In this document: positions 44,432 to 50,508 of the stretch, one piece after another | How positions within the stretch are numbered: position 1 is the first letter of the stretch | Layout: each line of letters starts with the position of its first letter | Assembly (NCBI GenBank): GCA_012839845.1 | Contig: DUMM01000086.1 | Span: 1 to 50,508, forward strand | Length of the DNA stretch: 50,508 bases | Source: Bacillota bacterium | GTDB lineage: Bacteria > Bacillota > Limnochordia > DTU087 | Reading direction: 5' to 3' | Notes under the pieces: generated by a model | Seen by the model: only the letters and a program-made list of their open reading frames with translations | What the model was told of the DNA's origin: nothing | Databases searched by the model: none | Made by a program: the position numbers and the translations under genes

Positions 44432-44809
44432 ATGCTGTTCTTCCGAAAGCGCAGGGGTATTAAGTCCTTGGAACAGGAGCGGGCTAAGTATGGTACGCTG
44501 AATCAGCGCCATATCGGAGTCACTGCCATTGAAATAGACAAGATCGTGGGCAGTGTCGACCGCTATAAGGACTTTGACCAGGATTTCGAGTGGCTGCATC
44601 GTCGGCCGGATGCCCGCTCAAGAGCTATTGAGCAGGCGATGGCCAGAGGTGAGATTCTGCCCCCGATCGAAGTCTATGAACTGGACAACAAGTACTTCGT
44701 GGTAGATGGACACCACAGAGTTAGAGCTGCGAAGCGAATTGGGCAGGAATTCCTTGATGCCAATGTTACCAAGCTGATTCCCACGCCAGGGAACTATGAG
44801 ACTGCGTGA
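44432..44809 (+). CDS. Small orphan ParB/sulfiredoxin-fold protein
   Basis: 125 residues. A ParB N-terminal-like domain: the GVTAIEIDKIVGSVDRYKDF strand-helix unit, then PPIEVYELDNKYFVVDGHHR and RAAK, holding the DGHHR nucleotide-binding signature (near residue 92). No helix-turn-helix, so it is not a chromosome-partition ParB, and there is no parA nearby. Relatives include CTP-binding proteins, nucleases and sulfiredoxin-like enzymes. GGGGGTGATC precedes the ATG. It has its own promoter and is followed by a terminator, so it is a single-gene unit. Confidence 0.82.
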   Translation: MLFFRKRRGIKSLEQERAKYGTLNQRHIGVTAIEIDKIVGSVDRYKDFDQDFEWLHRRPDARSRAIEQAMARGEILPPIEVYELDNKYFVVDGHHRVRAAKRIGQEFLDANVTKLIPTPGNYETA

Positions 44810-44841
44810 TCCGAATAGTTGACGAACGTGCGGTACTATGC

Positions 44842-44870
44842 GCGGGAGGCACCATTGGTGCCTCCCGTTG
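44842..44870 (+). terminator. Terminator after the ParB-fold gene
   Basis: CGGGAGGCACC pairs perfectly with GGTGCCTCCCG (11 bp, ATT loop), followed by TTGCGTT. Confidence 0.8.
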
Positions 44871-45013
44871 CGTTATAGGGCTCCTTGCCTAATCAGGACT
44901 TTCTTTACAGGCCCCAAACGGCAGGCAGGAGACAAGACCGGTGATGGTCAATTTAATCACCATAATATTGGCGGTTTACAGCTGATTTCCATGGGAAGGG
45001 AGAAGGGCAAGAG

Positions 45014-46510
45014 GTGAGAAAATACATTCTAGCCATCGACCAGGGGACCACTGGGACTACGGCTATCATCTTCGACCACCAGGGACGCCCTGTCTGCCGC
45101 GGCTATCAGGAATTCACCCAGTACTATCCCCAGCCGGGGTGGGTGGAACATGATCCGGAAGAAATCTGGAGGGCTAGCCTGGATGCAGTTCAGCAAGCGC
45201 TGTACGGGCCGGTTGGGCCTGATGAAATAGCGGCAATCGGCATCACCAACCAGAGGGAGACCACTGTTGCCTTGAATCGAACAACCCATCGTCCGGAAGG
45301 CAAGGCAGTTGTCTGGCAGTGCCGCCGCACGGCTCCCATGTGCCAGCGGTTGAAGGCAGAGGGATATGCCGACCTGTTTCACAAGAAAACGGGCTTGGTC
45401 CTGGATCCCTATTTTTCCGGCACAAAAATAGCTTGGATGCTGGCCAACCGCCCCGGTTTGCGGGAGAAGGCTGAAAGAGGGGACATCTGTTTCGGCACCG
45501 TCGACAGCTGGCTGATTTGGTGCCTTACCGGCGGTGAGCGCCATGTAACCGACTATACCAATGCGTCCCGAACCCTTCTATACAACATCTTCCAGTTGGA
45601 GTGGGATCGCGAGCTGCTGGAAATTTTAGACATCCCTGCCGGCGTACTGCCCGAGGTCTTGCCCTCCTGTGGACTGTTTGGAGTCACAAAGGGTCTGAAC
45701 TGCTTACCCGACGGCATCCCCATTTACGGCGTTGCAGGGGACCAGCAGGCGGCTTTGTTCGGTCAGTGCTGCTTCCAGCCGGGGATGGTCAAGAACACTT
45801 ACGGCACTGGCTGTTTCGTACTGATGAACACAGGCAGTGAAGCCATCCTCTCGGAGCACGGCCTTTTGACAACCATCGCTTGGGGCCTAGAACCCGGTAA
45901 GGTTACCTATGCCTTAGAAGGAAGTGTATTCATAGCTGGTGCAGTAGTTCAGTGGCTACGGGATGAGCTGGGAGTTATAGAAGATGCGGCGGAAAGCGAA
46001 GCCCTGGCTGTTGGGGTTTCGGATACGGCTGGTGTTTATCTGGTACCGGCCTTTGTCGGACTCGGCACTCCTTACTGGGATCCGTACGCGAGAGGAGTAA
46101 TTGTCGGCTTAACCAGGGGTGTAAACAAGAAGCATTTGGTTAGGGCAGCTTTGGAAAGCATAGCTTACCAATCCCGGGATGTGCTTTTGACCATGCAAAA
46201 GGATGCCGGTATCGCTATTCCGGTGCTTCGAGTCGACGGCGGAGCTTCAGTGAACAACTTCCTGATGCAGTTTCAGGCCGACATAATGGGGCTGGTGGTA
46301 GAGCGGCCCCGGGTGACGGAAACCACGGCGATGGGAGCCGCTTTCCTGGCTGGATTGGGGTGCGGCCTCTGGTCGGAAATAGGCACAATAGCGGCGATTT
46401 GGGAAAAAGAAACCGCCTTTAACCCGGTCATGGACGACGAAAAGCGGGAAAACCTCTGCCGGGGGTGGCAGAGGGCGGTGGAGCGGTCGCTCAATTGGAT
46501 TGAACACTGA
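45014..46510 (+). CDS. glpK: Glycerol kinase
   Basis: 498 residues, normal for GlpK. FGGY fold: phosphate loop DQGTTGTTAIIFD at the start, NQRETT substrate loop, GVAGDQQAALFG and YGTGCFVLMNTG in the C-terminal half, and RVDGGASVNNFLMQFQADI. It makes sn-glycerol 3-phosphate from glycerol and ATP. GTG start with AGAAGGG about eight bases upstream. No glpF or glpD is adjacent; a glycerophosphodiesterase 1.3 kb away feeds the same pool. The upstream region has a GGTGAT...ATCACC inverted repeat (44941-44962) that could be an operator. Confidence 0.97.
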   Translation: MRKYILAIDQGTTGTTAIIFDHQGRPVCRGYQEFTQYYPQPGWVEHDPEEIWRASLDAVQQALYGPVGPDEIAAIGITNQRETTVALNRTTHRPEGKAVVWQCRRTAPMCQRLKAEGYADLFHKKTGLVLDPYFSGTKIAWMLANRPGLREKAERGDICFGTVDSWLIWCLTGGERHVTDYTNASRTLLYNIFQLEWDRELLEILDIPAGVLPEVLPSCGLFGVTKGLNCLPDGIPIYGVAGDQQAALFGQCCFQPGMVKNTYGTGCFVLMNTGSEAILSEHGLLTTIAWGLEPGKVTYALEGSVFIAGAVVQWLRDELGVIEDAAESEALAVGVSDTAGVYLVPAFVGLGTPYWDPYARGVIVGLTRGVNKKHLVRAALESIAYQSRDVLLTMQKDAGIAIPVLRVDGGASVNNFLMQFQADIMGLVVERPRVTETTAMGAAFLAGLGCGLWSEIGTIAAIWEKETAFNPVMDDEKRENLCRGWQRAVERSLNWIEH

Positions 46511-46536
46511 CCGCGAAAGGCGGTAAAGCACAAAAA

Positions 46537-46570
46537 CGGCACAGGGACGGCTAAATGCGTTCCTGTGCCG
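46537..46570. terminator. Convergent terminator between glpK and the ferredoxin gene
   Basis: A 13-bp stem CGGCACAGGGACG/CGTTCCTGTGCCG with one G-T pair and an 8-base loop, lying between the two stops. Confidence 0.75.
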
Positions 46571-46590
46571 CTCTTGCATATGGAGGAAAG

Positions 46591-46779
46591 TTAAGGCTCC
46601 TGAATCGCTTCGGTTGGGCAGCCGTCCTTTGCTTCATTGGCAGCATCCTCGTATTCCTCAGGGATAGGATCGACTATAACATGAGCTTTGCCCTCATCAT
46701 TCCAATCAAATACTTCTGGGCAGGTGTCAATACACAGGCCGCAGCTGATGCAAAGGTCTTGATCAACAAATAATCTCAA
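46591..46779 (-). CDS. Single-cluster 4Fe-4S ferredoxin
   Basis: 62 residues. CISCGLCIDTCP (Cys10, 13, 16, 20) with a distant Cys54 in GCPTEAI: the pattern of monocluster bacterial ferredoxins, where Cys10, 13, 16 and 54 bind the cluster. It is an acidic electron carrier for cytosolic redox enzymes. TTG start with AAGGGA about eight bases upstream. Single-gene unit with its own promoter. The partner enzyme cannot be told. Confidence 0.94.
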   Translation of the reverse strand: MRLFVDQDLCISCGLCIDTCPEVFDWNDEGKAHVIVDPIPEEYEDAANEAKDGCPTEAIQEP

Positions 46780-46836
46780 TCAAAGTCCCTTCCTTTCCCT
46801 AACTGTGCACTCCTAGTATTGCCAATCTATGCCTCT

Positions 46837-46865
46837 ATTATATATCTCCAATGGCTTCAAGTGAA
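46837..46865 (-). promoter_or_regulatory. Promoter of the ferredoxin gene
   Basis: On the minus strand TTCACT (46860-46865), 17 bases, then perfect TATAAT (46837-46842). Confidence 0.6.
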
Positions 46866-46874
46866 GCAAAACAC

Positions 46875-46912
46875 AAAAAAATACACCGATTCTCCTGGCG
46901 AATCGGTGTATT
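46875..46912 (-). terminator. Terminator of rnpB
   Basis: On the minus strand AATACACCGATT and AATCGGTGTATT pair perfectly (12 bp) around a 9-base loop, followed by a run of T. It starts just after the rnpB 3' end. Confidence 0.9.
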
Positions 46913-46914
46913 AG

Positions 46915-47270
46915 GGCTCAAGTTTACCTGTAAGCGGGATTCTGTCATTTAAGGCAACCATCTATCTCAGAGACATCCGCCTTACAGGCAGCTGTCTCTG
47001 CCCAAAAAAGGGTGCCGCTACCATAATTTGCGTTGCTGGCTGGTGGGGCTTTCCTCGTTTCACCCGTCGTGTTGCCACAACGGCTCGTCTCTGTGGAGCT
47101 TTTATAGCTACTGCTATCCCACAGAGGGATAGGTTCGCCGCCGTCAGGTCGCCCTGCCACAGCTTGCGCTGTGCACCAACTTTCTTGTCTACCGTTAGGT
47201 AGACAAGGCCAGTCCCGACTTTCCTCTAGCAGCTCATAGGCTGCCAGCGGTTGCCCAGTAAACTTGAGCC
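46915..47270 (-). ncRNA. rnpB: RNase P RNA
   Basis: About 356 bases. The ends GGCTCAAGTTTAC and GTAAACTTGAGCC form the long P1 helix. Near the 5' end is GAGGAAAGTC, the conserved region of helix P4, and near the 3' end ACAGAATCCCGCTTA, the partner conserved region. This is the catalytic RNA that matures tRNA 5' ends. It lies 37 bases downstream of tRNA-Trp on the same strand with no separate promoter visible, so both may come from one transcript. Confidence 0.95.
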
Positions 47271-47307
47271 TTAACAGATTCTGGGTACCTGCCACTCTGT
47301 GGCGGTA

Positions 47308-47383
47308 TGGCAGGGGAGACAGGAATCGAACCCGCAACCCCCGGTTTTGGAGACCGGTGCTCTACCAATTGAGCTACTCCCCT
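47308..47383 (-). tRNA. tRNA-Trp (anticodon CCA)
   Basis: 76 bases with encoded CCA. Acceptor AGGGGAG/CTCCCCT, discriminator G, anticodon loop CTCCAAA, T-arm GGTTCGATTCC. Confidence 0.96.
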
Positions 47384-47411
47384 ACGGACCCCAGGCAAGT
47401 ACCGCACGTAT

Positions 47412-47440
47412 ATTATATCGCTGTGTTACCGAAAATGCAA
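47412..47440 (-). promoter_or_regulatory. Promoter of the tRNA-Trp/rnpB unit
   Basis: On the minus strand TTGCAT (47435-47440), 17 bases, then perfect TATAAT (47412-47417), 29 bases before the tRNA 5' end. Confidence 0.65.
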
Positions 47441-47463
47441 AGACAATCAGAGGTAATTAAGGC

Positions 47464-47652
47464 TTACTGCCAGGCGCCGTACAGCGCCAGAGCGATACCG
47501 ATACAAGACATTACCCGCCCGGCCCACCGGCGAAGCTGCCAGGAGCGGACATCTTTGACCTGAAAGCTGGAAGGATGGTCTAGCATTCGGAGCCACGCTA
47601 GGCTCACCCAAGCCATCAGGCCGCCCAACAGCATGTAGATTTCCCGCATCAT
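47464..47652 (-). CDS. Small two-helix membrane protein, unrecognised
   Basis: 62 residues with two hydrophobic segments (about 6-22 and 43-60) separated by a charged stretch. The ribosome site is poor: AAAGG is about eleven bases before the first of two ATG codons. No family is recognised. It is upstream of tRNA-Trp on the same strand. Coding status rests mainly on its membrane-protein-like composition. Confidence 0.45.
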   Translation of the reverse strand: MMREIYMLLGGLMAWVSLAWLRMLDHPSSFQVKDVRSWQLRRWAGRVMSCIGIALALYGAWQ

Positions 47653-47817
47653 ACAGCATCAAGCCTTTCGTTATGGAACTTAACCTATGTACCCGGCAGT
47701 GATGGAGTGCCAACATCGGACCGGCCTTGGCTCCTCAATGAAAGAAGAAGCGGCTGGGAGCAAAGTATACACGAAAACTCACAAGAACGCAACTAAGCGG
47801 GCCTGGCAAACTCTGTC

Positions 47818-48591
47818 CTAGTTGGGGGAAGGCCCGGAACTTGGGGATTCGGCAGAAAATTGGGTGACTACCGAATTGAGCAGGTCGGGGAAGTTGGTGA
47901 TAATACCCGTAACTCCTGCCCGCAGCAACTCCAGCATTTCTGATTCTCGGTTGACAGTCCACGGCCGCACCGCCAGTCCCCAACGGCGTGCCTCACCCAT
48001 GAAGTTCTCGTCTACTAGTCTGTACCACGGGTGCAGGCCCTGCCAGCCTTCCCGGACGGCTTCAGCGAAGATGTCCGGCTCCGGCCTTTCAAAGAGCACC
48101 GCCAGCTCTATGTCTCGGGCTTTGCGCCTTACCTCCCGAAGGTATGCTTTGTGAAAAGAAGAAATGACAACCTCTTTTTCCGCATCGTAGGCGTAAATCA
48201 CTTCTAGTACCTTATCCACTATATCGGGGTAGAGGGTTCTGCCTGTCTTAAGCTCGATGTTTACGGCTGCTCGGTGATCGATGAGTTCCATCGCTTCTTG
48301 AAGGGTGGGCACTTTCTCCCCTTTGAATTCAGGGCCCATGGCAATTCCTGCATCCAAGGCCTTGATCTCAGCTAAAGTCATATCCTCCACCAGTCCACGA
48401 CCGTTGGTAGTGCGGACCAAGTCGCAGTCGTGCACAACTACTATCTCCCGATCTTTCGTTAAGTGAACATCTAGTTCAATCATGGTTGCACTCATGTCAA
48501 GGGCCTTCTGAAAGGAAACCAAGGTGTTTTCCGGCGCATAACCCATAGCGCCCCGATGAGCCACTACTTCAAATCCACAGAACCGATCCAT
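47818..48591 (-). CDS. Glycerophosphodiester phosphodiesterase (GDPD/UgpQ family)
   Basis: 257 residues. The GDPD TIM barrel is identified by AHRGAMGYAPENT (His12, Arg13, Glu21), ELDVHL (Glu39, Asp41) and the catalytic His54 in VVHDCDL. It hydrolyses glycerophosphodiesters from phospholipids to sn-glycerol 3-phosphate and an alcohol. No signal peptide, so it is cytosolic, unlike GlpQ. AAAGGATGGG precedes the ATG. It lies near glpK but in a separate unit; both supply glycerol 3-phosphate. Confidence 0.95.
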   Translation of the reverse strand: MDRFCGFEVVAHRGAMGYAPENTLVSFQKALDMSATMIELDVHLTKDREIVVVHDCDLVRTTNGRGLVEDMTLAEIKALDAGIAMGPEFKGEKVPTLQEAMELIDHRAAVNIELKTGRTLYPDIVDKVLEVIYAYDAEKEVVISSFHKAYLREVRRKARDIELAVLFERPEPDIFAEAVREGWQGLHPWYRLVDENFMGEARRWGLAVRPWTVNRESEMLELLRAGVTGIITNFPDLLNSVVTQFSAESPSSGPSPN

Positions 48592-48783
48592 GTTTATCCC
48601 ATCCTTTTGCTGCCCGCTGTATGTTACACGAAGGTTACATTCGCCTGAGCGGGGCAGTGTCCTTCTGAACTGTGGCTTAGCCGCCTATCTTGACCGACAA
48701 TTGAAAGGTCCGCCTTCCTTTTGTGTAGAAAGCTTTTTTAGGAATACACCTCTTAGTTGGCAGGTATTGAAAGGGGTAAGACT

Positions 48784-50508
48784 ATGAGGCTTTCGAAACT
48801 GCTGTCGCGAGTGGGAGAAGGCAGACAGAGAAGAAGAGCCCGGATTGATCAGGAAGTAGTGCGAGGCTGGCCTGTTCTGTGGTTGGTGCGGGTTAGTCTT
48901 GTGGTCTTTTTAGTAGTCGTCGCCGCCACTGCAGGTCTGCTGTTGATGAATGTAAGTAATCTGCGCATGGGGGTGCAGGAGCTAAGTTCTAAGTACCTGG
49001 AAATTATGCAGTACGCATCAGCTACAATCACAGATGTGGAGAAGGCTAAGGCGAGTCTGTACAATCTGCTGAGCACCTACTACACACTGGGGACTTTGAG
49101 CGATCATTCCTCAGCCGTCTCCGGCCTCGACTTTACCATCCTAACCCTGTGCCGAGCGGCTGAGCCGTATGAAGAGTACCGGGAAATCATCATGGAGATC
49201 CAAGAAGCCTATTCCTGGGTGGAAGATCAGCTGGCTGCAATTAGAGAAACCAGCAGCGACCAAGAGGCCGCTGACGCATTAGCTGTTTTGCCCACTTATC
49301 TGCAGCGGATAGCCAACTTGAGTTCGGATTTGAACTTGCAGATCTGGACTGAAGTTAGGGACGTCGTCGCAGAGGCCGATGCGTCTGTGCAGCGCACATA
49401 CAGGATGCTGGGCATTCTAGGGGGAACAGCGGTGGTAGTAATTGCCGCCCTGGGTCTTTTCATGACCGGGGGAGTGAAGCGGGTTTACAGGGTCATTGCG
49501 GCCACCTCTAAAAATGCCGCTGCCCGGGCTGTGGCCTCCATGGAGACAGCCAATGCTATGAAGGAGCGGGCCAACGAAGTGGCAGCCGCAGTCACCCAAG
49601 CTGAGGCGGTGATCGATGAGGTTTCTTCCCGCAGTTCCCGGGTTGTTTCAGAGAACCTGGAGCGGGTGAATGTGGTAATCAGCGGGTTGGCCAAAAGCTC
49701 TCAGAAAACCCTTGAGTCTGCTAGGGATACATACAGCATGATCGAAAAGCTGGAGGAAAATATCCAAGAGAGCAATACTGCAGTCGCCGACACCGTTAGC
49801 CTTGCCACGTCTAACGCGGAAAGTGCCCGGACAGCCGGCGAGAAAGCTGCTGCGTTCCAGACAGCAATGAGACAAGTGAATCAGATGACAGCCAGGATTG
49901 CGGAGATTGCCAAACAGACGCAGCTGTTGAGCTTCAATGCCAGCATAGAGGCGGCTAGGGCTGGGGATGCCGGCCGGGGCTTCCAGGTAGTTGCCACAGA
50001 GATCAAGTCCTTGGCAGATGACAGCAAGAAAGCGGCGGACGAGATCCGTGCTGTTACAGAGAGCATTCAGGATGCGGCTAATGAGATCAGCTCCTTCATT
50101 GAATCGACGGTGGCAGGTACTGAGCAGGTGCAGAACATGGCCCGTCGGGTGGCGGAGGTCTTGAAGGAGATACTGGTTTCCTTTACGCAGATTAAGGAAT
50201 TGATGGAGGGTGTTACAGAGGTGGCCTCGACTCAGGAAGAGGAGGCCTCGGATGCCAACGCAGGCTATGAAGAAGCCATGGCGGCCATGCTGCAGATCAA
50301 TGCCCAGCTGCAGGAGATCTCGGCGAGCATGCAGCAGTTGGTGGATATGAACCAGCGGCTGCTGGAGGATATTGAACACACTACAGAGAACGCTAATGAA
50401 CAGGCTCGCTTGGCAGAAGTGGTAGCCGACAACATTCAGATTTTGGTGCGGAGGATCAAAAGAAAGAAGGAACGGCAAAAGCCTCGCTTTAGGATTTTCC
50501 CGTGGGCC
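48784..50508 (+). CDS. Methyl-accepting chemotaxis protein, 3' end at window edge
   Basis: 575 residues without a stop, reaching the last base; the C-terminus looks nearly complete but is cut. AAAGGGG is about seven bases before the ATG. A short cytosolic start is followed by membrane segment 1 (about 38-58), a helical extracellular sensor (about 60-200), membrane segment 2 (about 204-224), then a long signalling coiled coil. No clear HAMP domain separates them. The hairpin tip [21 protein letters not shown] (about 378-398) matches receptors that control CheA, with Gln and Ser substitutions relative to the usual [21 protein letters not shown]. No cheA or cheW is in the window. A 192-base gap upstream has a weak TTGAAA/TGTAGA pair. 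Confidence 0.93.
   Translation, partial: MRLSKLLSRVGEGRQRRRARIDQEVVRGWPVLWLVRVSLVVFLVVVAATAGLLLMNVSNLRMGVQELSSKYLEIMQYASATITDVEKAKASLYNLLSTYYTLGTLSDHSSAVSGLDFTILTLCRAAEPYEEYREIIMEIQEAYSWVEDQLAAIRETSSDQEAADALAVLPTYLQRIANLSSDLNLQIWTEVRDVVAEADASVQRTYRMLGILGGTAVVVIAALGLFMTGGVKRVYRVIAATSKNAAARAVASMETANAMKERANEVAAAVTQAEAVIDEVSSRSSRVVSENLERVNVVISGLAKSSQKTLESARDTYSMIEKLEENIQESNTAVADTVSLATSNAESARTAGEKAAAFQTAMRQVNQMTARIAEIAKQTQLLSFNASIEAARAGDAGRGFQVVATEIKSLADDSKKAADEIRAVTESIQDAANEISSFIESTVAGTEQVQNMARRVAEVLKEILVSFTQIKELMEGVTEVASTQEEEASDANAGYEEAMAAMLQINAQLQEISASMQQLVDMNQRLLEDIEHTTENANEQARLAEVVADNIQILVRRIKRKKERQKPRFRIFPWA

Overview
The window comes from a moderately GC-rich bacterial chromosome, almost certainly an anaerobic, endospore-forming member of the Bacillota (Clostridia/Limnochordia-like). 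The evidence is strong Shine-Dalgarno sites with many GTG and TTG starts, two small CotF-type spore coat proteins, a 4Fe-4S ferredoxin, ferrous iron (Feo) transport and a LysM-repeat protein. No plasmid, CRISPR array, insertion sequence or intact prophage is visible. Genus cannot be fixed from the sequence alone.

Layout. 1-4.0 kb (minus strand): a flippase-like membrane protein cut by the window edge, then an iron operon (DtxR-type regulator, feoA, feoB) with a strong promoter and a palindromic operator. 4.0-4.6 kb is a decayed stretch carrying an amidohydrolase remnant. 4.6-9.0 kb: rpiB and a potABCD-type polyamine ABC importer. 9.0-12.6 kb: a divergent purC, an ABC-F ATPase with a long leader holding a short upstream ORF and hairpins, and a LysM protein. 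12.8-14.2 kb: a transglycosylase plus small membrane protein pair, then a five-tRNA operon (Glu, Ala, fMet, Met, Lys). 14.5-16.9 kb: a diguanylate cyclase, a YbjQ-family protein and a solitary Dam-type methylase. 17.1-19.4 kb: a MetH-activation-domain-like protein overlapping an archaeal-type radical SAM/HhH protein. 19.5-30.3 kb: a 3022-residue cyclic beta-1,2-glucan synthase homologue and an FGGY sugar kinase. 30.4-32.2 kb: two coat proteins and a pair of half-size Gate membrane proteins. 32.3-36.5 kb: beta-mannosidase, SYLF-domain lipoprotein-like protein and a Cof-type HAD phosphatase. 36.7-39.1 kb: a second Feo system whose FeoB is split in two ORFs. 39.4-44.8 kb: URO-D-family protein, DUF503 protein, sugar isomerase/epimerase, a Ski2-like helicase with a cysteine pattern, and an orphan ParB-fold protein. 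45.0-50.5 kb: glpK, ferredoxin, a tRNA-Trp/rnpB unit, a small membrane ORF, a glycerophosphodiesterase and a chemotaxis receptor cut by the right edge.

How it fits together. Most of it is housekeeping chromosome in short operons. Iron uptake is duplicated. Glycan synthesis and breakdown (cyclic glucan synthase, sugar kinase, beta-mannosidase, isomerase) and glycerol/glycerophosphodiester use are recurrent themes. The points most worth a second look are the split FeoB, whose two ORFs would become one with a single extra G in a G5 run; the potA ORF with no canonical start codon except a well-placed ATA; the ABC-F leader; the coupled MetH-activation-like/radical SAM pair; and the cysteine-bearing Ski2-like helicase. 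I found no clear-cut new defence or mobile system.
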